Assembly: GCF_963675165.1 (NCBI RefSeq)
Contig: NC_087393.1
Location: 3,911,502-3,975,501, forward strand
DNA from: Halichondria panicea
Taxonomy: Eukaryota; Porifera; Demospongiae; Suberitida; Halichondriidae
Direction of reading: 5' to 3'
DNA length: 64,000 bases
Positions 54,795 through 64,000 of the stretch are shown here, one piece after another (the stretch's first letter is position 1; the number at the start of each line of letters is the position of its first letter). A model generated the notes under the pieces. The model worked only from the letters and a program-made list of their open reading frames with translations, was not told where the DNA came from and did no database searches. The translations under genes were made by a program, and so were the position numbers.

Positions 54795-57700
54795 TTAATT
54801 GGTTTCTTCACTTGATCTTGGCTCGCAGCTTTCTTCTTGTGAATCAGGTTTTGGAACATGATCATCTTCAGAATTGAGCTCTCTGTCTTGTACATCTAGC
54901 TCTCTCTCCCAGTTATAATTCTCGTCGAGCTGTCTTTCGCCATTGAAATCATTGTTCATTTCTTGAACCTGAGGGTCTTCTTGGGGCAGCCTTACGTATT
55001 GTATCCTGCCTCTGTTCCAGTGTTCGACAGCTGCTCTCCAACATCGAGTCCCCTGAATACTTCCCACACAGCGAGCGAGCAGACTGGTCTCTTTCAGACG
55101 TTTGTACACATGGTAGGCGAGAATGAACAGAAACGTCACAAAGGCTATGACTAGTGAAGTGTAAGTGGCAGTGATTTGTGTTTCGTTGCCTCTTCCACTA
55201 AATTCAGGTTGTCTTGTAGCCGAATAAAATGAAAAAAATGACAAAATGGTTAGATTTGTGTAAAACGAAGCATTAAGAATATTCAACCACTGTTGTTTGT
55301 AGATTCCTCCAAGAAAAACAATAATACTCAAAATAAGGATGCATATTACTGTCAATGCTACCCCATAGTCCTTGTACTCGTTGTTCTTTGAGGTAACAGC
55401 AAACCAAATACTACTAATCATTCTAAATAAGAGTAACAGCCCAGTCCAGAATCGATAGCGATGCTTGATCACATGAGGGCTAGTGTAAGCGTCAAAAATG
55501 GCTTTAGTTTAGCCACCCATCTCAGTCCCCTCACATGAGAATATCTTTGCAATGGTTGAATAAAGGAGCATTATAGTATACAGAACAGTAGCTATTCCAA
55601 ACAAAACACCAATCACCACCAGAGCTAGGTGCTTCCCTTGCCAACACAATACATTACCGTCGGGTAACCAGTGTTGCTTACTGGTATTGTTAGGTGTAGT
55701 ATCCACCGGAACTATCTAGAAGTAGCTGTAATGTATCTGTAATGATCTAGAACAATCTAGCTAGAATTGGAACTGTACTTTGTACTTAGTGGAAACTTCT
55801 AGAAGTTACTTTAGCTTTGTATATATAAGAAGGTTCTGTACTGTGCTCGGTGTGTTCTATTCTACCCCAAGAATATTTATCTATGTCAAAGTGAAGACAA
55901 TTAATAGATACAACATTAGGATATTGTATCGTTGAGCAGGAAAACACAGCCACTTCAGCTTGAAGAATTGTGGTGTAGGAAAGTAGTATGATTGTAGCCA
56001 GCACTTTCACAGCATTCTTACCAACAAATCGAGTAATCCGACTTGATTTTGAGCTAATAATAATTAGTAGTCCTAATCCTATCCAAACAAATAGAGGTAC
56101 AAACAAATTCAAGATGACTTGTCCAAAAACATCGAAACCATTGTAAAAGCACACACTCATGCCTATATACAAGTTGAACCAAGCCACCAGGCTGGATAAG
56201 GCAGAAGACCATTGCAAAGGATGTAAGAATAATTCCTCGCTAACATGAAACATACTAGTGTAGAATAGGAATCCATTTATTGTTCCGTCTGTGATGGTCA
56301 CATTACACCAAAGCATGAAGAGCAGAGCTAGAACTGCAACCACTAGAGGGCCTAGCAGAAGGAGAAGCCGGTATGTAATACTATGGTCTGAACACTGGAC
56401 ACACTTGGTTGAACTTATGGCTGAGCTGTATGGCGTCCTACACGCTCCACATAAAATTCCGGTTCTGTCTCTTCGACATTGCTGATCTGGATCGAATGTT
56501 TCACTGATGTTTATAGATATTACATTATAGTCACAATACAGCTGTGGACAGTATGAAAACTTTATGAAACCATTTCCAATTTTGGAGTCAGTATCAGTAT
56601 CGTTATGGTAACCTATCCATGTTAAGCCTGGTTTTTGAATAGTTTGGTCACTAGCGTTATAAGTACTGTCTTCGGAAGACCAATAACAAAAGCCAGTTGT
56701 TTTATTTATTACAGTTCCCAATGGACAGTTTCGATATGTTATGTTTATCGATCGTGAGTAAGTTCCTCCTAGGGCACCAGAGTCTGATTGTATGAGAATT
56801 ACTACTTTTCCCTCTCTTGTAGTAGTATTTTGTCCTGATGTCAGTGTTATGGTACTGCATTCAGCTTTGATAGTATGATGGTAAGGTTTCCCTCTTGAGA
56901 TGTTGGCCAAGATCAAGATAGTAGCTGGAACAGGATTGTTAAATTGTCCCACAGCAACAAGAGACACATCGAACAATTGACCTGGATATATGGTTTGATG
57001 GATACTTCTGTTGTTTTTTTCACAATTAATTTTTTTTCCTGCACAAAAGCAAATATGTTTTGGAAATGAGGTCACATAGGAGAGATTAGATTTGTTCCAT
57101 TGCCATGAAACTTCATTAAAAATTTTTTTGTAAACTAGCGTACTATTGATGCCAAATGTTGTATGGCATTTATCCATAAACCCTCCAAATATCTGACTTC
57201 CAGCGTATCCAGCAGTGTTGTTGATCATTACCACATGAATGGTGTCCAATATTTGCTTCTTTTGAGGTTTAGGTAACGAATTGCTAGCAATGTGCACTTG
57301 ATAAAAACACAGTGGCTTAGATTGTAAGCACTGATCTTCTGCGTATATGCCTCCTCCAGATAAAATAGCTTTGTTATTTTCAAATGTCAAAGTGGTATTT
57401 GGGCTGAACAAAATGTACGAACTTTGACAGAGAACTAGGCCCCCACCATCAAGGCCTGTATTATTTGTTATGGTCACAATGCCACTGAACACAATATTTG
57501 ACCTGAAAGCAGAAATGGCCGTTATGCTGTTATTTACAAAGCTAGAGTCATTGATAATGTTTGTCTTCTCTGTTTACTAATGAAGACAGTAGCTCCTCCG
57601 GAAATTAGATCTTGACTATTTTCTGTCTGCGTTAAAAGTTTGTTTCTCAGAAAGTGACTTCGAGCAATGATAACTGTATTGAAAGGAAGAGATGTTGCTT

Positions 57701-58922
57701 CCACTCCGTTAATCAGATAGCAATATATGTTGATAGCTAGACCACTGTCTGCTTCGGAAGCATTTAAAATATTGTCTACAAAGTAACAGCCGTCTATTTC
57801 AACAGTTCCTTTAGGACAAGACTTGTACATGCTCGCTGTTTCAAACAATATGTACAGAGCACCTCCTCTAACTTTACCACTGTTACTAGTAAAGTTTACA
57901 TTTCTAAAACTAACATAGTTTTCGCATGCAACTGTTATGTTGTCAGGTTCTTGGGGAGGCTGCTTGAAAGTAACGTATGCTCCTCCACCCATAACTGCTG
58001 TTCCCTTGACAACGTTACTATTCTCCACAATGACCGTATTGCTCGTATATTGTTTGGCGTTTCCGAGCAGAATGAAAAGGTTTCCTCCTTTACTGGAAAA
58101 GCTGTATGCTTTATTGTATTTTAGTTGCACCTCTGACATGTGAATAGTAACATTTGTGCACGAAAGAAACAAAGATATGCCAGTTGCTTTGGTTTGACGT
58201 TTGGTATATGAGTCATGTTTGATATGTTGTGCACTTCCATTCAAAAATTTACATCTCATAATTCTCACATAAATCCGCTCGTTTGTGTCAATACTTGGAA
58301 AATCTTCGTAGTATTTTAGTACAAAATTACCCCCAAAGAATTTTTCGCTACCAGTGTTGTTCACCAGTAGGCAGTCCTCCATTATTGAGTATCCATACAG
58401 TCCCTCAGCAGCTATCCCGTATCCATTACTGTCGCGAATGGTTATCGATTGCATTGTTAGAGCAGTTACATCCTTAAGAGCAACTGCCGCTTGAAAGTGC
58501 CCTAATTCGCTGTAAGTACTAACTGGTATATTTTGACCACATGCAGAGATTTGCAGATTTTTGATAGTGATAAAGTTTACGTTTTTAAACATAAATCCTG
58601 CTGCTTTATAACACTGAATTTTTACAATCTCTGTCTCATTTCTGCTATCCTTCATACTATCGAGTTCAATATTCATGAGAGAGTCAATGCGAAAGTTTTT
58701 ACTGAGAGTGTGCAATCCTGGCATGAACATGAACTTTGTGTTGTTCAAATGACTTACGTTTGCGTAATGGTCCAGTGTCTCACATGGTTGCCTTGGGCAT
58801 ATCGTGTTCAATCCATTGTCTGATCTGACATACAAAATATTGTCCCAGTCTTGTCTGAAGTCTGTAAAGCAGTGTCCTTGATGTGTTACAGCCAGCACAA
58901 CAGCAAATAGTAGCAATTGCAT
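54795..58922 (-). pseudogene. Beta-helix / multi-pass receptor, copy D (solo LTR plus frameshifts)
   Basis: This is the unit-3 A-type gene. Open parts are 57534-58922 (signal peptide onward), 55786-57492 (rest of the beta-helix, Cys stalk, first membrane segments, then a stop in the LTR), 55509-55706 and 54795-55472. Lesions: a solo LTR at 55695-55915; the one-base and two-base losses shared with C (near 55495 and 55563); and its own one-base loss near 57555 (ttgataatg for ttgataaatg). Below about 56450 the sequence sides with C; above about 56517 mostly with A, apart from the SIDT codons kept as in C. Confidence 0.92.
55695..55915 (+). repeat. Solo LTR at the same site as the full element
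   Basis: 221 bp with no difference seen from the two LTRs of the element in copy C, flanked by the same TTAGG (55690-55694 and 55916-55920). It is the product of recombination between the two LTRs of one element at this site. Confidence 0.97.
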
Positions 58923-58992
58923 TGTACGTTGATCTCAAAACCAGTAAAGTTGTAGATTAACTCTTGTATTGGATTTAATTGGATTGCATGCC

Positions 58993-58998
58993 TTTATA
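58993..58998 (-). promoter_or_regulatory. TATA box of copy D
   Basis: TATAAAGGCATGC on the minus strand, about 70 bases before the start at 58922. Confidence 0.6.
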
Positions 58999-59417
58999 CT
59001 TTCCCGAATGTTAGTTCTGGGCCACCTCCATATAACTATAATTATTCCACTTACACTTTCGTGTTTATAGCATTACGGTTTACTTTGTGTGTTTATACAG
59101 CCATGCACCTACTTGAGAATTGGTAGTATAATAACATCAACACACATTATACTTAATTGCATGTGTTGGTGGTTGATATGATTTGTTGTAAGTATATATA
59201 GTACGACATCGTAGCTTTGGTTTCTGTTTTATGATAGGAATCTTAAAGTAGCTTTTATTTTCTGTGGAGCAGCGGCTCCTTCTTTGTATACCTTAAGTCA
59301 CTACCGTATATAGTATATGTATATAACGTATGTATTTGCGTATGGTTCGGGAAAGTTAAAACGTTCATATTGATTTTGAGCTGTGTGAATATTTAATGAA
59401 TATGCACTAACAAAAAG

Positions 59418-59538
59418 TACTTTCGAATAGGATTGCTATAATTATGCTTCATTGGAATAATGTTACGTTAGACTAATCAGGACAATAAACGTTTGTACAG
59501 CATAGTAATACCGAAATTTTGGTATCTCTGATTTGTAC
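59418..59538 (-). pseudogene. Receptor relic S3
   Basis: Same fragment as S1 and S2. It resembles S1 in lacking the cttttgcttgagtagct stretch. Confidence 0.7.
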
Positions 59539-59684
59539 ATGTATATAGTCAGATAATTACATGTATACCTATAAAGTATATTTTTCACCCCACAGGTAAT
59601 TCCTACTTTTTATCGCAGCCTTCACTGCTAGGGTCCTTTGCTCATGGGCGTTTCTAGATATTGAGGCAGGGGGGTGCTCAAGAG

Positions 59685-60017
59685 CAGTGGCGGATCTAGG
59701 ATTCTTGAAAGGGGGGTTCCAGGGCTCTGAGCGGGTCAAGGACTGTTAAAAAAAAAGGTTGTCACTTCTTCGAAACGGTGAGCATGCGCATTAACACACA
59801 GAATTTAAAAAGGTCATCACTTTTCATAAGCAGTCTGCATGCACTACGCTGGAGAGTTTTTAGCCTTCATAGTCAGTCACTAAAACTGCACAGACAAAGT
59901 TTTGTATGACTAAGGACTAAAGGTAAGTGAGAAGTGCATGTGAAAGCTAGGACAATTTGCTAACTTTCTTACTAGCTTTCAATTGAACCCAAAGAACCCC
60001 CTCTAGATCCGCCACTG
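59685..60017. mobile_element. MITE, CAGTGGCGGATCTAG ends, unit 3
   Basis: Unit-3 copy of the element at 5688, flanked by AAGAG (59680-59684 and 60018-60022). Confidence 0.78.
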
Positions 60018-60214
60018 AAGAGCACAGAAAAAAATGAGGCCGCGCGCGCAATTTTACGCCCCCACATTTATTGCGGCACGTTTTTTACATGCATAGCGTG
60101 ATTATTATTTTTTTTTTTTCAAAATAAACAATGTGAAATTGACAAAAGGGACAAAACAAAAAGAAAGGTAAAGGGTACAAACATAAAATAGAAGGGTACA
60201 TACAAAGGTTCAGT

Positions 60215-60700
60215 TTATTTGTGGAGGTGGACCTCCGACATCACCAGGTCGATAGCCCCAACTCTGAAGGGGTGTCCACATGACAATCTGGACCCTCTAA
60301 TAGCTTGAATGGATGATCTTAGGAGGGAAAAGGTTAGTCGGCAACGGAGCCAGGATAGTGTGCTGCTGTATGATTGGTCCCATTTGGATGATAGCATGGA
60401 GGCAAGTTTCTTGTAGAAGGTTGTTGCTTCACATGCTAGGCCTCACGTTGCAGAGAGTACTAGAGGGGAGAAGAATGCCTGTTCAATGTCTAGAATTCTT
60501 TGTTTGTAGGCCCTTTTTTTAATTAATTCATGTTTGCGATAGACTGTATGTGGGTCGGCGTGTCTGTTGGATGCAGCGTGTGGGTTAAATACCTAACATC
60601 AAAAAAGGTTCTTTCAAAGGAGCCTCCCATACTCCATTGGCTGCAAAGTCTAGGCGTGCACCCGGTTGTGTGCTGGCACTTGGCATTTGCTAAATAATAT
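60215..60700 (-). pseudogene. Remnant of a transposon-encoded protein, unit 3
   Basis: Same remnant as at 6216-6700, with SSKWDQSYSSTLSWLRC and the following LLRSSIQAIRGSR, ending at the same early stop as unit 1. Confidence 0.55.
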
Positions 60701-61203
60701 GTACAAACAAAATCCACCCTCTTCAGTTGTTGCACTAGAGGGCAGAATGGTTTGTTATCCTTCATTAACCTCGAGACAGAACCACAAAATTAATAGATTC
60801 TAGGTAAGGTTGTTTTTTAACCGCTGCTATTTTCGGCGGCTATTTTCTAAAATAGCCACCTTGCTATTCCGACAAAGTTGAACTCCCCGGCAAGGGTGGC
60901 CGATTAACGAGAGTCTACTGTATATATATATGTATTCTCAGGAACTACTAAGTGTACTGTATCTCCCTTCAGTCAACATATTTGACCACACAATAATAGG
61001 GGTTTTGGTAAAGATCATTAAGTTATATACATCAATGTATATCTATATATAGCCAGCCAAGTGTTATTAGCATGTAGCATGCATTGGGTGTATACGTGAG
61101 GGCTTATCCTAAAGATAACTATCAATTGAAATTAATGAGGAGGATTAAATCTATGCTACATTTATAGTTGTTAATATGTCAGCCTAAAGTTCAATACTGT
61201 CAG

Positions 61204-62889
61204 TGAATATACTACTTGGTGGGCGCGGTACCCACTCTTAGTTCAGATATGCTGGAGGGGCTTCTCCGCCAGCCAAGTACTGAGCAGGGTACAGGGCAGG
61301 GGGCTGTGGTCCAGAGGGGTAGGATTCAGTGTGAGGGTACGGGTACGAGGGATCAGCATATTGTCTAGTTGGGTAGGGGGCAACTGGTTGAGGTGCATAC
61401 ATATCTTGAGGGGGGGGCCTGATTTATGTATTTGAGATTTTGGTCCATGGATTGCATGGGATAGGCTGTATTTTGTATATTTGCAGCTTTCGGCGTAGCA
61501 TTATTGACTACAGGAGTCCTGGGTGGAAGGTGAGCCAGGCGATGTCTTCTTCTTATGCAAATACAGAACAAGATGATAATCACAGCTATGATGATAATGA
61601 CGATGATAGGAACAGTTACACCAATGCTGATGATTGGTATGATGTTGGATGACGAGAGAGTAGGTACTGTAATACAATTGTAAATGTCAGGTAATTAGGT
61701 GTCACTAACATGCATGTATTATTTGTATTTCAGGTAAATACATAGCTATATAGGTCATTGCAGTAATATGCCAATCACCAAGCTATGTAATATGTCTTGG
61801 CCAACATTAATACTTGATACTATATATAGCATAGATTGGCAACTCTAACCTGTAGAACTGCACATTAAGGCCACATCTTGTGTGTGGGTGCAATCTTCAA
61901 CTCCGATAGTGTTAGCAGGACAATTAATGAGTCTGCTCTCAGTTCCTGAGCAACGAAGCTCGTCCAACCATGTTGGAGAGTCCGATAAGATTTCATTGAA
62001 ACTATATATACATGTGCATGCATGCATGCATGCAACAAAGTAACTTTTCAAGATGGATGATTCGATGGCGAGTCATGAATGGCTATTATAAGTTAATGAG
62101 ACTACTCAGTGATGAGCTTACACACTCACCCTAGTGTTCCAACTGTTCCGTATCGAGTATAGGTTGAGAACCCTATAGTTGACGACAAGCCACCCTTGCA
62201 TCATTTATACCGAATCTGTCATCACACACTGCCCCCCATTGTCCATTGTAATATACCTCCAGTCTGCCAGAGGAGCCTCCTGTTTGGCCTGAGCTGCCTA
62301 CCAGCCTCAGGTCTCCATCTGAGGGGGAAAAAAACAGCGAAGAATACAAATTAAGGACTGCATGGTTTTGTAATGTCAAGCATTCAGATGCGTAAAAGGA
62401 CTGTAGTAATGTCACACTATATTCGTATATATAATTACTTGCAGTACAGATCAAGGCCACGTCTTGTGTGTGGGTGCAATCTTCAACTCCAATAGTGTTA
62501 GCTGGACAATTAACGAGTCTGCTCTTAGTTCCTAAACAAAGAAGCTCGTCCAGCCATGTTGGAGAGTCTGATGAAATTTCATTGAAACTGTACAATAAAG
62601 TAAATCTTCAAGATTGATAATTTGATGCAAGTTGTGAAATATGCATGGTTAACATTAATTGTTGATCATGCACTCAATGATGATCTTATAAATTATCTCA
62701 CCCTAGCGTTCCAACTGTTCCGTATCTAGTGTAGGTTAAGAACCCTAGTTGACGACAAGCCACTCTTGCATCATTTGGACTGAAATGGTCGTCACACACT
62801 GCCCCCCATTGTCCATTATTATAGACCTCCAAGTCTGCCAGAAGAGCCTCCTATTTGGCCTGAGTTGCCTACCAGCCTCAGGTCTCCAT
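61204..62889 (-). pseudogene. Four-SRCR receptor gene, unit 3 copy (3' exons only in window)
   Basis: Exons seen: 62702-62889, 62439-62587, 62130-62318, 61850-62001 and 61204-61666. They encode two SRCR domains, the membrane helix and the tail. Exon 8 carries the same 2-bp insertion after CRQL as unit 1. The tail has eight rather than seven Gs near 61410 and stops early at 61365. An extra A near 62831 (cctccaagtctg) breaks the upstream SRCR exon as well. The first five exons lie beyond the window. Confidence 0.8.
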
Positions 62890-64000
62890 CTGAAGGGTAT
62901 ACAGAGACTTTAATACCTCAGGCTGGCTATAATTATCATTCAAAGTAGTTTTATATGTGTTTGATGAAGCTCAACTTGTTATGATACTGAATATCAGCAG
63001 GAAAACTATGAATCCGTTTAAAATAAAAATATGTATGAGAATATAATTATAGTCCCTACAGAAATGATATCAGTAAAAAATAGTGAGTTTCTAAATTGTC
63101 TTTTTAATGTGCGTGCATGGATATCTCATGCAGATATTGGTTTGAACTATAGCCCTGTTTACACCACATCTAATCCAGGTTGAATCCGGATTTAATCCGG
63201 GTCAGATTTTTCTGAGTAGTGAGCATAGTAAAATGACCACTAATTTCATTTGGCTGATAAAAAGCTGTGGGCTTACTCTAGAAACACCCACGAATATGTA
63301 CAACACCTCAGAACTAGAGCACTAAAGTGCAAACCCTCGGCCGGCTGGTGACATGATTAAGAAACCATATATAAAAACAGATGCTGAGTTTTAGTGGTAC
63401 ATATGCACTGTGGATCACAGCAAAGAAGCTTAGAGTCTCAGAGAAGTATGGCTCCTGTAGAGTAGCTAGGACCTAGCAGTCTGCTACAGAGACAGCAAGC
63501 CAGACACAATTCTAGCTTTCTATTTTAGCGACCCCTTTCCATTGTTCCTGGTACGGGATCACTTCAGCTGTAAATACGTAGGGTGCCTCTAATAAAGGCT
63601 GTGTAGTTGCCAACGTGTAAATTCAAGATTTTTAGCTTTTGCTCACTTTTATTCGACAACGAAGCTTTAACATCAAAATCTGCCAAATTTAAAACTACTA
63701 CCTTGTTGTTTTGAGGCTATCCATGGTATAAACACAGTGCTATTGCATCGAGGTGAGTAGACTCAGAATACACAGACAGACAGACAGACAGACAGACAGA
63801 CTGACTGACTAATATAACCCGTGGCGCCGCGGCGCGCCTCGGGTTAATAAGCCCTCTGCGCTTACTCACAGCTAAATTAAGGATAAGGGCCGTTTACACG
63901 AACGCGGTTAGGTTTAATCCGGATTCCAACCCAAATTAAAGGTCTGATGTAAACGGGGCTTATGCCCTTGGGTACAAATCCAATGCACCCTATTATAGTA
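62890..64000. other. SRCR3 intron 5, with MITE-like element and (ACAG)n
   Basis: This matches 8890-9970 of unit 1: the flanking inverted ends, the cgtggcgccgcggcgcgcct block and an (ACAG)n run at about 63771-63808. The roughly 70-base segment that is inverted in unit 1 is here in the unit-2 orientation. No gene was seen. Confidence 0.7.

Larger units (their letters stand above)
53735..64000. repeat. Tandem segmental duplication, unit 3 (cut by window end)
   Basis: This is a partial third copy. Its left part (to about 56450) shares diagnostic bases, two frameshifts and an LTR site with unit 2. Its right part (from about 56517) shares diagnostic bases and SRCR lesions with unit 1. It therefore looks like a recombinant of the two other types. 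It ends inside SRCR intron 5. Confidence 0.9.

Overview
The window reads as animal nuclear DNA, most likely a sponge (demosponge). It is AT-rich, and its genes have GT-AG introns. The gene content is a multi-domain SRCR membrane receptor, a small secreted Reeler-domain protein, and a family of intronless membrane proteins with a beta-helix ectodomain. It is heavily seeded with DNA transposons, MITEs and one Ty3/gypsy-type LTR retrotransposon. Assignment to sponges is inference from gene content; no species is claimed.

Layout. The window is two and a bit copies of a tandem unit of about 26-28 kb (unit 1: 1-25948; unit 2: 25949-53734; unit 3: 53735-64000, cut by the window end). From left to right each unit holds: a decayed fragment of a receptor gene (R); an A-type receptor gene on the minus strand (A at 1043-4936; C at 27007-35348; D at 54795-58922); a short relic of another receptor copy (S); a MITE nested in an older repeat; a transposon-protein remnant; a ten-exon SRCR receptor gene on the minus strand; and a B-type receptor gene on the minus strand (B1 at 21152-25092; B2 at 48943-52887). 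Unit 1 alone carries about 7 kb between its SRCR gene and B1, with a plus-strand Reeler gene (16305-17412) and several MITEs. Unit 2 alone carries the 4.4 kb LTR element inside gene C, and three large DNA-transposon insertions inside its SRCR gene.

Integrity. Only copy A of the receptor family is open from end to end (1297 aa). B1 has one frameshift, B2 two, C two plus the LTR element, and D three plus a solo LTR. Conversely, only the unit-2 SRCR gene is fully open (ten exons, 1845 nt, 614 aa); units 1 and 3 share frameshifts. Some one-base lesions could be sequencing errors.

Function. The receptor family has a signal peptide, a large right-handed beta-helix-like ectodomain with GG[A/G/L] and FxxN repeats, a Cys-rich stalk, about eight or nine membrane segments and an acidic tail. 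The SRCR gene encodes a four-SRCR, single-pass protein with a proline-rich tail ending in a PPxY motif. A tandem, recombining cluster of two surface-receptor families plus a Reeler protein looks like a recognition or innate-immune locus. That reading is inference; no function is known for the beta-helix receptor family. The clearest mechanistic record here is recombinational: empty, full and solo-LTR states of one insertion in three paralogues, a mosaic third unit, and island-like homogenisation between receptor types.
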